This document shows, in pieces, positions 50,893-59,580 of a stretch of 64,000 nucleotides of DNA. Numbering within the stretch: the first letter of the stretch is position 1; each line of letters starts with the position of its first letter. The notes under the pieces were generated by a model. The model did no database searches, had not been told where the DNA came from, and saw nothing but the letters and a program-made list of their open reading frames with translations. Source of the DNA: Frateuria_A sp035943815 (lineage in GTDB: Bacteria; Pseudomonadota; Gammaproteobacteria; Xanthomonadales; Rhodanobacteraceae); assembly GCF_035943815.1 (NCBI RefSeq), contig NZ_DASZBU010000010.1, positions 62,001 to 126,000 on the forward strand, in the 5' to 3' direction. A program made the translations under genes and the position numbers.

Positions 50893-52830
50893 ATGCCGAG
50901 CACCGAAACCGTCCGCCGTCAGCGTGCCATGGGTGGCGCACTTGGCGTGATCGTGCTCGGTGCGGCGCTGGTTTACCATTTCTTTCCGCGGGTGTTCCAC
51001 GTCAACCCGGCGGAACTGGCGCCGCGGCCGGCTTCCCCGATCGGCTACGCCAATGCCCCGGGCAGGCAGCCGGCGCAGTCTGCGCAGAGTTCCGAGCTGG
51101 ATGCCGGGCCGCCGCTCACGCTGGCGCCGGCGGCCGTGATCGCCGCGCGGAGGAGCAAGGGCAATCCCAACCTGCCCGAGCAACTGAGCGCGGATACGCC
51201 CGAGATCCAGGCGTTGCTGGCACGCGCCGGCAAGGCCTTGCAGGCAGGGCGGTTGGCCGGTACGGACGGTGCCGCCCAGCTCTACGCCAAGGCGCTGCAC
51301 GACAAGCCCGACAGCCGCGCCGCGGCCGAGGGCCTCAACCAGGTACGTGCGCAGATGGTGGCGCTGATCGGCCAGGACATCGCCGTGGGCGATGCCGACT
51401 CGGCGCAGGAACTGCTCGACGACCTGCGCGGCCTGCCCAACAGCAGCGCCGACGTGGCGCAACTGGAGCAGGACCTCAAGACCCTGGCCAAGGTCCGGCC
51501 GATGCTGGCGCAGGCTGCCGCGCTGCTGCAGCAGGGCAAGGCCGACCAGCCGCAGGGCGCCAGTGCGCTGGACTTGTACCGCCAGGTGCAGGTGCTCGAC
51601 CCCCCGAACGCGATGGCCGAGCAGGGCATCTTCCAGGTGCAGCGGGCCGTGCTGGACCGGGCGCTGGCGGCCGTGGCGCAGAATGATTTCGCCGCCGCCG
51701 ACAAGGCGCTCGCCGAAGCGGCCACGATCCATCCCGGCTCGCAGCAACTCGCCGACGTGCACAACCGCGTCGAGGGCATCCGCCAGCAGCGCGCCGGCGG
51801 CCTGCTGGCCCAGGCCCGTTCGGCGCTGGACGCCGGCAACCTCGACCTGGCGCAGCGGTTGGCCGGGCAGGCGCAGGCATTGCAGCCGGGGCTGAAGGGC
51901 ATCGACGAATTCCAGCAGCAGCTCACCAACGCCCGCCTGTACGCCAGCTACAAGCCCGGGCAGGTGTTCCGCGACCGCTTCGTCGACCTGCCGGGCCAGG
52001 CGCCGGCGATGGTGGTCATTCCCACCGGCAGCTTCCAGATGGGGGCGGCCGATGCCGAGGGCGACCATGGCGATGCCGAAACGCCGCGCCACCAGGTGAC
52101 CATCGCCAAGGGCTACGCCATGGCCCGCAGCGCGGTCACCGTGGGCCAGTTCCGCGAATTCGTGCGTGCCAGCGGCTACCAGCCAGACTCGGTCAAGCTC
52201 GGCGGCGCCAGCGTGTACGACGAGCGCAGCGGCGCGCTGCGCGACGATTCCCGCGCCACCTGGCAGGACGACTACGCCGGGCATCCGGCGCAGGACGACC
52301 TGCCGGTGGTCAATGTCTCCTGGCGCGACGCCGGCGCCTATGCCGACTGGCTCAGCCAGCGCACCGGCAAGCGTTACCGCCTGCCGAGCGAGGCCGAATT
52401 CGAATACGCCCTGCGTGGCGGCACCCAGACCCGCTACTGGTGGGGCTCGCAGGCGCCCACCCGCAAGGTCGAGAACCTCACCGGCGGCAGTGACCGCTCG
52501 CCCAGCGGACGGCGCTGGAGCAACGCTTTTCCGGGCTACCGTGACGGCTACTGGGGACCTGCGCCGGTAATGAGCTTCGAGGCCAATCCGTTCGGGCTCT
52601 ACGACATGGACGGCAACGTTTCGGAGTGGACTACCGACTGCTGGCACGACAGCTACATGCGCGCCCCGATCGACGGCAGCGCCTGGCTCAACCCCGGCTG
52701 CAGCGTGCGCGTGGTGCGCGGCGGTTCCTGGGGAAGCTCGCCCGACCAGGTGCGCTCGGCCTACCGGCAGGGAGCGGACGGCCACGTGCGCAGCGCGCGC
52801 GTGGGCTTTCGCGTCGTTCGCGAACTGTAG
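50893..52830 (+). CDS. Membrane-anchored protein with tetratricopeptide-like region and FGE/SUMF1 domain
   Basis: A 645-aa protein: one N-terminal membrane helix (GGALGVIVLGAALVYHFF), an Ala/Gln-rich helical repeat region (residues about 95-350, TPR-like), and a C-terminal formylglycine-generating-enzyme-like domain (about 370-645) with VVIPTGSFQMGAADAEG, VNVSWRDAGAYADWLSQRTG, FGLYDMDGNVSEWTTDCW and VRVVRGGSWGSSPDQVRSAY. The active-site cysteines of true FGE enzymes are missing: the region RSAYRQGADGHVRSARVGFR has none. It is therefore probably a binding or scaffold protein of the kind found near kinases and secretion systems, located on the outer face of the inner membrane. Confidence 0.85.
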   Translation: MPSTETVRRQRAMGGALGVIVLGAALVYHFFPRVFHVNPAELAPRPASPIGYANAPGRQPAQSAQSSELDAGPPLTLAPAAVIAARRSKGNPNLPEQLSADTPEIQALLARAGKALQAGRLAGTDGAAQLYAKALHDKPDSRAAAEGLNQVRAQMVALIGQDIAVGDADSAQELLDDLRGLPNSSADVAQLEQDLKTLAKVRPMLAQAAALLQQGKADQPQGASALDLYRQVQVLDPPNAMAEQGIFQVQRAVLDRALAAVAQNDFAAADKALAEAATIHPGSQQLADVHNRVEGIRQQRAGGLLAQARSALDAGNLDLAQRLAGQAQALQPGLKGIDEFQQQLTNARLYASYKPGQVFRDRFVDLPGQAPAMVVIPTGSFQMGAADAEGDHGDAETPRHQVTIAKGYAMARSAVTVGQFREFVRASGYQPDSVKLGGASVYDERSGALRDDSRATWQDDYAGHPAQDDLPVVNVSWRDAGAYADWLSQRTGKRYRLPSEAEFEYALRGGTQTRYWWGSQAPTRKVENLTGGSDRSPSGRRWSNAFPGYRDGYWGPAPVMSFEANPFGLYDMDGNVSEWTTDCWHDSYMRAPIDGSAWLNPGCSVRVVRGGSWGSSPDQVRSAYRQGADGHVRSARVGFRVVREL

Positions 52831-52993
52831 ACGCGGTCCTGACCAGGATGGACGCCAAGTTGGAACGCCAGCCAATATGCCCCGTCCGCGACCTATCCAA
52901 GCCACCGGACATCTGCAAGACTGCAACGCCCGGCCAGCGGTTCGTGCCGTTCGCCGATGTCACGGTGGGCCAGCCACCCGAGGGGGAGGCAGC

Positions 52994-53236
52994 ATGAATC
53001 CCGAAGCCGTTCGCCTGTTCATACCCTTCAGCGCCGAGGCGCCCTGGATCGTGCGGGATGATGCCTCCCGGGTGGGCACCTATCCGACGCGCGCCGAGGC
53101 GATCTCGGCAGCCGTGCGGGTGCGTGCCAAACTGGCGCGCGCCCGGGGCCTGGAGCACCCGCCGGTGCGGGTGCAGGAAAGCGACGGCAGCTGGCGCGAA
53201 TTGTCCGATCCCGACCCCGCAGCCCTGGTGCACTAG
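52994..53236 (+). CDS. Small DUF2188-like protein
   Basis: An 80-aa protein: APWIVRDDASRVGTYPTRAE then AISAAVRVRAKLARARG and VRVQESDGSWREL. The pattern of a Trp-containing strand, a TRAEAI helix and a closing VQESDG strand matches DUF2188-type small proteins, with modest certainty. GGGAGG precedes the ATG by four to five bases. A receiver gene follows after 11 bases, so both are probably co-transcribed. Function unknown. Confidence 0.65.
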   Translation: MNPEAVRLFIPFSAEAPWIVRDDASRVGTYPTRAEAISAAVRVRAKLARARGLEHPPVRVQESDGSWRELSDPDPAALVH

Positions 53237-53247
53237 GTAATCCACGC

Positions 53248-53622
53248 ATGCAAAAGACCCACGGCCCACGGCGCATCCTGCTGGTCGAAGACGAGATGCT
53301 GGTGGCGATGCTGCTGGAAGACATGCTCAGCGAAGCGGGCCATACCATCGTGGGGCCGCTGGCCCGGATCGACCAGGCGCTGCAGGCGGCCCGCAACGAG
53401 CCGATCGATCTGGCCATCCTCGACGTGAACGTCGGCGGCGAGGAGGTCTATCCGGTCGCCGAGGCGCTCGCCGCGCGCGAGATCCCGTTCGCCTTCGCCA
53501 CCGGCTACGGCACCCACGGCCTGCGCGAGCCCTGGCAGGACCGGCCCACGTTGCAGAAGCCTTTCCACCGCGACGACCTGTTCCGCATGGTCGCCGAACT
53601 GGCCTCCTCCTGTTCCTGCTGA
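53248..53622 (+). CDS. Single-domain response regulator (receiver only)
   Basis: A 124-aa CheY-like receiver: acidic pair in LLVEDEMLVA, phospho-acceptor Asp in LAILDVNVGGE, Thr in FAFATGYG and Lys in TLQKPFHRDD. The LDVNVGGE and QKPF sequence type resembles receivers of the general-stress or PAS-kinase branch (alphaproteobacterial FAT GUY-like receivers, which carry FATGYG). It has no output domain. A C-terminal SSCSC tail is unusual. It ends before a bidirectional terminator and lies 11 bases after the DUF2188-like gene; no kinase is adjacent. Confidence 0.9.
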   Translation: MQKTHGPRRILLVEDEMLVAMLLEDMLSEAGHTIVGPLARIDQALQAARNEPIDLAILDVNVGGEEVYPVAEALAAREIPFAFATGYGTHGLREPWQDRPTLQKPFHRDDLFRMVAELASSCSC

Positions 53623-53640
53623 CCCAGGTCGGCGGGCGAA

Positions 53641-53667
53641 AAAAAGCCCGCTCCAAGCGGGCTTTTT
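53641..53667. terminator. Bidirectional intrinsic terminator
   Basis: AAAAA, stem GCCCGCT/AGCGGGC with a CCA loop, TTTTT: works for the receiver gene on the plus strand and for tRNA-Leu on the minus strand. Confidence 0.92.
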
Positions 53668-53687
53668 GCTGGCATTGCGCCGTCTTG

Positions 53688-53773
53688 TGGTACCGGTGAT
53701 AGGACTCGAACCTACACTCTGTCGCCAGAAGCGGATTTTGAGTCCGCCGCGTCTACCATTCCGCCACACCGGC
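53688..53773 (-). tRNA. tRNA-Leu (anticodon CAA)
   Basis: An 86-base class II tRNA on the minus strand with encoded CCA: acceptor GCCGGTG/CACCGGT, D-arm with TGGCGGAATGGTAGACGC, anticodon stem GCGGA/TCCGC around loop CTCAAAA (anticodon CAA), a long variable arm (TTCTGGCGACAGAGTGTAG region), and T-loop TTCGAGT. Confidence 0.96.
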
Positions 53774-53797
53774 ACAAGAATGGCGATTATGCCCGGC

Positions 53798-54376
53798 TCA
53801 ATGCACCGGGTCGAGCCCCAGCTGGCGCTCGCAGCGCTCGTAGCCTTCTTCGGGCAGCGGCTGGAAGATGGCGCAACGGGTCATGTTGCCCGAGTAGATG
53901 TGCAGGCTGACGGCGATCGCCTCGTCGCTGGGGTTGCGGATGGTGTGGTACTCGTGCGGCGGGATCAGGCTGCCGGCGGAGCCCGGGCCTGCCTGGATCG
54001 AGCCGACCGGCTGGAAACGGCAGTGGCCGTTCTCGTCGGCCAGGCGCTCGTACTGCACCACTTCCAGCGCACCGCTCCAGACGCCCTCGACGCACCACAT
54101 GCCGCAGTGGTCGTGGATCGGCGTGCCCTGTCCCGGACCCCAGGTCATCGCCACCACGCAGTAGCCGTGCTTCTCGCTGCGGTAGAGCTCGCGGCGGGCG
54201 TAACGGCCTTGGGCGGTCTCGAATACGCAGTCGGGCAGCTTGACCGCTCCACTGCGCATCAATTTGCACAGACTGTTGCGCAGGCTGTCGGTGATGGCGA
54301 AGGTGGTGTCATGGGCGACCGCCCGGTCGATGGCGCCGATCAGTTCGCGGCAGCCGGGGAATTCGGTGGTGAGCAT
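53798..54376 (-). CDS. Cysteine dioxygenase
   Basis: A 192-aa cupin-fold enzyme that oxidises cysteine to cysteine sulfinate with non-haem iron. The metal ligands are in TPIHDHCGMWCVEG (two His) and HEYHTIRNPS (third His); VAMTWGPGQGTPIHDH is typical of bacterial CDO type I. The Cys in HDHCGM sits where the usual Gly/Ser or thioether Cys region lies. It is 66 bases downstream of metX on the same strand, so both sulfur-amino-acid genes may be transcribed together. Confidence 0.9.
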   Translation of the reverse strand: MLTTEFPGCRELIGAIDRAVAHDTTFAITDSLRNSLCKLMRSGAVKLPDCVFETAQGRYARRELYRSEKHGYCVVAMTWGPGQGTPIHDHCGMWCVEGVWSGALEVVQYERLADENGHCRFQPVGSIQAGPGSAGSLIPPHEYHTIRNPSDEAIAVSLHIYSGNMTRCAIFQPLPEEGYERCERQLGLDPVH

Positions 54377-54442
54377 GGCGTTCTCGCAGGTGCAGCTTCA
54401 CGCCGAGTTTAGCGCACCCGTGCTTGCGGGGACGCCGACCGT

Positions 54443-55573
54443 TTACACGCCGGCCAGGAAGCCACCGATGGCACGGCTGTAGTTGGGGATGTCGACCAGG
54501 AAGGCGTCGTGGCCCTGCGGGGAGTCCAACGCCACGAAGTCGACTTGGGCGCCTGCGGCGGACAGGCCGGTGGCGATCTGCTCCTGCTGCTCCAGCGGGA
54601 ACAGGATGTCGGTGCTCACGCCGATCACCAGCGCGCGCTCGATGCGGATGCGCTTGAGGCCTTCCATGATGTCGCCGCCGCCGTATTCGCCGATGTCGAA
54701 CCAGTCGCTGGCGCGCGAAAGATAGAGATAGCAGTTGGGGTCGAAGCTGCGCACGAAACGCTGCGCGTGGCCCTGCAGGTAGGACTCGACCTGGAACTCG
54801 AAGCCGAAGGGTTCATCCTCGCGTTTCTCGGGGTCAAGCCGGATGCGCGCGAAGCGGCCGTTCCACTCCATCGCCGACCGATAGGTGATCACGCCCAGCT
54901 TGCGCGCGATGCTCATGCCCATTTCGGGGTAGCGGCTGCCGGGGCCGTCGTCGATGTCGTAGTCGCCGCCGTTCCATTGCGGGTCCAGCCTGATCGCCTC
55001 GCGCTGCAGCGAGCGGATGGCGATGGCGAAGGGCTGCGCCTGCGGTGCGGTGTCCACGCTGATGTGCGCTCGCACGCTGCCCGGGTGCAGCAGCATGTAG
55101 GCCAGCGCACCCATGCCGCCCATGGAGCAGCCGATCAGACAGGCCAGGCGCTCGATGCCCAGGCCGTGTCGCGCCACTTCGTGGGCCGCGTTGGCGACGT
55201 CTTCCAGCGCCAGCTCGGGAAAATTGAGGCGGTAGGGCGCGCCGGTGGCCGGGTCGATCGAGGCGGGGCAGGTGGAGCCCTTGTCGCTGCCCAGCGAGTT
55301 CACGCAGATCACGAACCAGCGGTCGGTGTCGATCGCCTTGCCGGGGCCCAGCATGCCCTCCCACCAGCCGGGCGACGGGTCCTGTTCGCAGGAGGCCGCA
55401 TGCGCGCTGGGCGAGAGCCCGGTGAGGATCAGCACCGCGTTGTCGCGCGCCGCGCTCAGCCGGCCCCAGGTTTCGTAGGCCACCCGCGCGCCGTGCAGCC
55501 GGCCGCCGCGCTTCATCGCGAAGGGCGATGGCAGGGCGTGGTAACGGCGGGCGTCGCGAGCTTCCGTGCTCAT
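54443..55573 (-). CDS. metX: MetX-family acyltransferase, probably serine (or homoserine) O-succinyltransferase
   Basis: A 376-aa alpha/beta-hydrolase-fold acyltransferase: YETWGRLSAARDNAVLILTG, the oxyanion region GLSPSAHAASCEQDPSPGWW, catalytic Ser in LIGCSMGGMGAL, catalytic Asp in GVSTDILFPLEQQ and His in SPQGHDAFLVD. The family contains homoserine acetyl- and succinyltransferases; the SPSAHAA variant around the acyl pocket is the one I associate with the serine O-succinyltransferases described in Xanthomonadales, so a cysteine-synthesis role is possible. The ATG overlaps the ccmI stop (ATGA), tying it to the ccm operon. Confidence 0.85.
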   Translation of the reverse strand: MSTEARDARRYHALPSPFAMKRGGRLHGARVAYETWGRLSAARDNAVLILTGLSPSAHAASCEQDPSPGWWEGMLGPGKAIDTDRWFVICVNSLGSDKGSTCPASIDPATGAPYRLNFPELALEDVANAAHEVARHGLGIERLACLIGCSMGGMGALAYMLLHPGSVRAHISVDTAPQAQPFAIAIRSLQREAIRLDPQWNGGDYDIDDGPGSRYPEMGMSIARKLGVITYRSAMEWNGRFARIRLDPEKREDEPFGFEFQVESYLQGHAQRFVRSFDPNCYLYLSRASDWFDIGEYGGGDIMEGLKRIRIERALVIGVSTDILFPLEQQEQIATGLSAAGAQVDFVALDSPQGHDAFLVDIPNYSRAIGGFLAGV

Positions 55574-56607
55574 GGGCGAACCTTGTCGATGACGATGCGG
55601 ATCGGCTCAGTGCGATTCACCGGCACCACGCCCGCGTCGCCTTCCAGGTCGCCCGGCTGGGGGGTGGCCTGGCCGCTGGCACTGATGCGCGCGCCGACGA
55701 AGACCTTGTCGGTGGAGGAAAGCTTCAACTGCGGCGCCATCGCCATGGCGTCGGTCAAGGTTACGCGGGCGGGCAGTTTGCCGGCATCCAGGCGGGCGAC
55801 GGCCAGCGGCATCGGTGGGCCGGACTCGGCGCGCGCGTACACGAACAGCGCGGCGCCGGGCTTGAGCCTGTCGCGCAGGCCGGGTGCCAGCTCGACCTGA
55901 ACGGCCAGTTGCGGCCCGCTGAGGGACGCCGGGTCGGATGCCGGCGCGCCGCCCGCGCGTGCCTCGGCCACCGCGATCTGCTCGGTCACCGCCTTGGCCA
56001 CGGTCGAGCCGGGTTCGAGCAACGGCAGGAGCCGGCGCCAGGTGGCGGCCGCCCTGGCGTAGTGGTCGCCCTGGAACTGGCTGATGCCCAGCAGCCACAG
56101 GCCACGCTGGTTGGCCGGGTCCGCCTGCACGGCCTGTTCGAGTAGCTCGAGGGCGCGGCCCTCGATGCGGTGATCGGAGCGCACTATCGAATCGGCCTCG
56201 GCCCAGCCGACCATGGCAGTGCCGTTGTGCGGATCGATGCGCAGCGCCTGGTCGTAGGCATCGCGCGCCTGCGCGTTCTGGTGCATGGCGGCCTCGGTCT
56301 GCGCCAGCAGCATCCAGCCCTGCAGGTCGTCCGGCTGCTGCCTGAGGTGGTCGCGCAACTCGGCAACGGCCTTGTCGATGTCCAGCGCGGGCTGCGCGGC
56401 GCGCACGCCATCGAGCGCCACCGGTGTTCCGACCAGCAGGTACAACCCGCCGGCCGCCAACGGCAGGAGGAAGGCCAAGCCGAGCGCCAGTGCGAAGATC
56501 CCCGCCGAAGGGCCGTGGCGCCGGCCGTGCCGAACCAGCGGCCAGAGCAGCAGGGCGAGCGCCGCCAAGACCATCACGGCGGCGATCAGGTAGAACGCGA
56601 GCTTCAC
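55570..56607 (-). CDS. ccmI: Cytochrome c biogenesis protein CcmI (TPR subunit)
   Basis: A 345-aa membrane protein that presents apocytochrome c to the haem-lyase complex with CcmF and CcmH. It has two membrane segments (AFYLIAAVMVLAALALLLWP and AGIFALALGLAFLLPLAAGG), TPR repeats (QPDDLQGWMLLAQTEAAMHQ; NAQARDAYDQALRIDPHNG) and a C-terminal periplasmic beta domain (PGAALFVYARAESGPPMPLA). The start is GTG at 56607, overlapping the ccmH stop (GTGA). Confidence 0.92.
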   Translation of the reverse strand: MKLAFYLIAAVMVLAALALLLWPLVRHGRRHGPSAGIFALALGLAFLLPLAAGGLYLLVGTPVALDGVRAAQPALDIDKAVAELRDHLRQQPDDLQGWMLLAQTEAAMHQNAQARDAYDQALRIDPHNGTAMVGWAEADSIVRSDHRIEGRALELLEQAVQADPANQRGLWLLGISQFQGDHYARAAATWRRLLPLLEPGSTVAKAVTEQIAVAEARAGGAPASDPASLSGPQLAVQVELAPGLRDRLKPGAALFVYARAESGPPMPLAVARLDAGKLPARVTLTDAMAMAPQLKLSSTDKVFVGARISASGQATPQPGDLEGDAGVVPVNRTEPIRIVIDKVRP

Positions 56608-57065
56608 CAGTCGTCCCCTTGTTCGATCGTGGCGTTGTCGACCAGCCGGCTGTCGATGCGCGCAGCGCGACTGCGCTTGCGGATCGTCACCAGCACCACC
56701 GCGGCGCCGAAGAGCAGGAACAGGCCGGGCCCGAACCAGAGCAGCCAGGTCGAGCGTTTCACCGGCGGGTCGTACAGCACGAAATCCGAGTAGCGGTCGA
56801 CCAGGTACTGCTTGATCGCATCGTCGCTCTTGCCCTGCTGCATCAGTCCGAACACCTCGTGACGCAGGTCGCGCGCAAGGTCCGCATTGGAATCGGCCAG
56901 GTTCTCGTTCTGGCAGACCAGGCAACGCAGCTGGCGGGTGAGGTTCTGGAAACGCACTTCCTGTGCGTGGTCCTTGAACGGCAGCGGGTCGATCGCCTGG
57001 GCTGCGGCGAGGCAGGAGAACGCCAGCAGGAAGGTCGCTAGCGCACGGAGGAGCGCGCGGTTCAT
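56604..57065 (-). CDS. ccmH: Cytochrome c biogenesis protein CcmH (thiol-reducing subunit)
   Basis: A 153-aa protein that reduces the CxxCH motif of apocytochrome c in the periplasm. Signal or anchor RALATFLLAFSCLAAAQA, the redox motif LRCLVCQNENLADSNADLA (LRCxxC), and a C-terminal membrane helix (TWLLWFGPGLFLLFGAAVVL). It corresponds to the N-terminal half of the long E. coli CcmH, the TPR part being the separate ccmI. Both ends overlap neighbours by ATGA or GTGA. Confidence 0.95.
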   Translation of the reverse strand: MNRALLRALATFLLAFSCLAAAQAIDPLPFKDHAQEVRFQNLTRQLRCLVCQNENLADSNADLARDLRHEVFGLMQQGKSDDAIKQYLVDRYSDFVLYDPPVKRSTWLLWFGPGLFLLFGAAVVLVTIRKRSRAARIDSRLVDNATIEQGDDW

Positions 57066-57604
57066 GGCGCCTCCTGCTTGAGCTTCGCGATCAGCGGCTT
57101 GAGCTTGTGCTCGATGACCTCGGGCGTGAACGGGCCGATGTGCTTGTAGCGGATGACGCCCTTGGCGTCGATCAGGAAGCTTTCCGGCGCGCCATAGACG
57201 CCGAAGTCGATCGCCGTACGGCCCTCGCGGTCGGCGACCACCAGGTCGTAGGGGTTGCCGTGTTGCGCCAGCCACGCCTTGGCGTCGGCCGGGTCGTCCT
57301 TGTAGTCGTAGCCGATCAGCGGCACGCCGAGCGTGCGGCCCTGCGCCATCAGCACGGGGTGCTCCTCGCCGCAGGCGACGCACCAGCTGGCGAACACGTT
57401 GACCAGGTAGGGCTTGCCCAGCATCGCGGCCTTGCTCGCCGTGCGCGAGGGATCGTCCAGCAGCGGCAGATCGAACGCCGGCGCGCTCTTGCCGATCAAC
57501 GGCGACGGCACCTCGCGCGGATCGTGCTGGGTGTTCCACCAGATGCCGAAACCGAACAGCGCGACCAGCAGCAGAAAGCCGACCAGCGGCAGCGAGCGGG
57601 TCAT
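57062..57604 (-). CDS. ccmG: Periplasmic thioredoxin CcmG/DsbE
   Basis: A 180-aa membrane-tethered thioredoxin-like protein for cytochrome c maturation. N-terminal anchor LPLVGFLLLVALFGFGIWW; active site FASWCVACGEEHP (WCxxC); the GVPLIGYDYKDDPADAKAWL and GAPESFLIDAKGVIRYKHIG blocks are diagnostic of CcmG. The ATG overlaps the ccmF stop (ATGA). Confidence 0.95.
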   Translation of the reverse strand: MTRSLPLVGFLLLVALFGFGIWWNTQHDPREVPSPLIGKSAPAFDLPLLDDPSRTASKAAMLGKPYLVNVFASWCVACGEEHPVLMAQGRTLGVPLIGYDYKDDPADAKAWLAQHGNPYDLVVADREGRTAIDFGVYGAPESFLIDAKGVIRYKHIGPFTPEVIEHKLKPLIAKLKQEAP

Positions 57605-59580
57605 GTGCGGCGCTCCGCCACGGGCAGGGCCGGCTCGGGCGCCGCAACGGCTGCGGCGGAGCGCTTGGGACGAAAGCGCCTGTCCGCCCCGGCGACGAAG
57701 CCGCCGAGCATCATGAACAGGCCACCGGCCCAGATCCAGCGCACGAATGGCTTGGCGTAGAGCCGCAGCGCCCAGACGCCTTCGAGCTTGTTCGGATCCA
57801 TCGGTTCGCCCAGCGCCACGTACAGGTCGCGGGTGACGCCCGGGTCGATCGCCGATTCGGTCTGCACCTGTCCGCGCGGATAGGTGCGCTTCTGCGGGTG
57901 CATCACGCCGAGCTGGCGGCCGTCGCGCAGCACGGTGACCGTGCCCTGCTCGGCATGCCAGTTGGGGCCGCGGGTGGCGTGCACGCCGTCGAAGCGGAAG
58001 GTGTAGGCGCCGACGGTCTGGGTATCGCCCGGCGCCATGCGCACGTCGCGGGTGACGCTCAGCGATTCGGAAAGCAGCACGCCGACCAGGAACACGCCCA
58101 GGCCGAAATGCGCCAGCAGCATGCCGGCCATCTCGGCCGGGTAGCGCCGTCCGCGCGGCACCTCTCGCCAGCGCTTGTAGACATAGAGCAGCGTGCCGAG
58201 CCCGCACCACACCGCCGACGCCACGCCGGCGATCGCCCTGGCCTGGCCCTGCACGAAGAACGCCGCCACGATGGCGCAGGCCACCGCCGCAAGGGCGACC
58301 CTCACCAGCACGCTCTTGAGCGGACCGGCCTCGCTCTTGCCCCAGCGCAGGAACGGCCCGAACGGCAGCAGCAGCACCACCGGCAGCATCAGCAGCGGGA
58401 ACAGGAAGCCGAAGTAGGGCGGGCCCACCGAGATCTTGCCCAGGTTCAGCGCATCGCCCAGCAGCGGGAACAGCGTGCCCAGCAGCACCATGGCCGCCGC
58501 CACGGTGAACATCAGGTTTGCGACGAGGATGACCGTCTCGCGCGAGAGCAGCCCGAACGCCTTGCCGCCCGCTACCTTGGGCGCCCGCAGCGCGTAGAGC
58601 AGCAGCGAGCCGCCGATCACGACAGCGAGGAAGGCGAGGATGTACAGGCCGCGGCGCGGATCGGAGGCGAACGCGTGCACGCTCGTCAGCACCCCCGAGC
58701 GGACCAGGAAGGTGCCCAGCAGCGAGAGCGAGAAGGCGAAGATCGACAGGAGGATGGTCCAGGCGCGCAGGGAGCCGCGCTTCTCGGTCACCGCCTGCGC
58801 GTGGATCAGCGCCACGCCCACCAGCCAGGGCATGAAGCTCGCGTTCTCCACCGGGTCCCAGAACCACCAGCCGCCCCAGCCCAGCTCGGCATAGGCCCAC
58901 CAGCTGCCGGCCACGATGCCGCAGGTGAGGAAGGCCCAGGCCGCGTTGGTCCACGGGCGTGCCCAGCGTACCCAGCCCTGCTCGAGCGCACCGCCCAGCA
59001 GCGCGGCGATGGAGAAGGCGAAGGCCACCGAAAAGCCCACGTAGCCCATGTACAGCACGGGCGGATGGAAGGTCATGCCCGGGTCCTGCAGCACCGGGTT
59101 GAGGTCGCCGCCGTCCGGCGGCATCGGCAACAGCCGTGCGAACGGATTGGACGTGAAGATGATGAAGGCGAGGAAGCCCACCGCCACGATGCCCAGCACG
59201 CCCAGTACGCGGGCCAGGAACTCTTCCGGCAGCTGGCGGCTGAACGCGGCCAGCGCGACCGTCCAGACGTTGAGGATGAACACCCACAGCAGCATCGAGC
59301 CCTCGTGCGCCCCCCATACCGCGGCGATGCGGTAGTACCAGGGCAGCGCGAGGTTCGAGTTGTCGGCCACGTACTGCACCGAGAAGTCGAAGCGCAGGAA
59401 CGCCCACGCCAGCAGGCCGAACGCCATCGCCACGAACACCGCCTGGCCGGCCGCCGCCGGGCGCGCCACTGCCATCAGCGCGCGGTTGCCGCGCCAGGCG
59501 CCGACCAGCGGGAGCACGCCCTGCACCAGGGCGAGCAGCATGGCGAGGATCAGGGCAAGCTGGCCCAGTTCGGGGGTCAT
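57601..59580 (-). CDS. ccmF: Haem lyase subunit CcmF
   Basis: A 659-aa polytopic inner-membrane protein that attaches haem to apocytochrome c. The tryptophan-rich WWD motif is GWGGWWFWDPVENASFMPWL; other conserved blocks are WYYRIAAVWGAHEGSMLLWV and the periplasmic region near GPNWHAEQGTVTVLRDGRQ. Length is normal for the family. Overlaps ccmE upstream and ccmG downstream by four bases each. Confidence 0.96.
   Translation of the reverse strand: MTPELGQLALILAMLLALVQGVLPLVGAWRGNRALMAVARPAAAGQAVFVAMAFGLLAWAFLRFDFSVQYVADNSNLALPWYYRIAAVWGAHEGSMLLWVFILNVWTVALAAFSRQLPEEFLARVLGVLGIVAVGFLAFIIFTSNPFARLLPMPPDGGDLNPVLQDPGMTFHPPVLYMGYVGFSVAFAFSIAALLGGALEQGWVRWARPWTNAAWAFLTCGIVAGSWWAYAELGWGGWWFWDPVENASFMPWLVGVALIHAQAVTEKRGSLRAWTILLSIFAFSLSLLGTFLVRSGVLTSVHAFASDPRRGLYILAFLAVVIGGSLLLYALRAPKVAGGKAFGLLSRETVILVANLMFTVAAAMVLLGTLFPLLGDALNLGKISVGPPYFGFLFPLLMLPVVLLLPFGPFLRWGKSEAGPLKSVLVRVALAAVACAIVAAFFVQGQARAIAGVASAVWCGLGTLLYVYKRWREVPRGRRYPAEMAGMLLAHFGLGVFLVGVLLSESLSVTRDVRMAPGDTQTVGAYTFRFDGVHATRGPNWHAEQGTVTVLRDGRQLGVMHPQKRTYPRGQVQTESAIDPGVTRDLYVALGEPMDPNKLEGVWALRLYAKPFVRWIWAGGLFMMLGGFVAGADRRFRPKRSAAAVAAPEPALPVAERRT

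Noticed and set aside
50893..52830. Sulfatase-activating formylglycine enzyme
   Set aside because: Catalytic cysteines are missing and no sulfatase gene lies in the window.
52848..52997. Short plus-strand frame between the FGE-like gene and the DUF2188-like gene
   Set aside because: No binding site and no recognisable feature; it overlaps the next start and is probably a chance frame.
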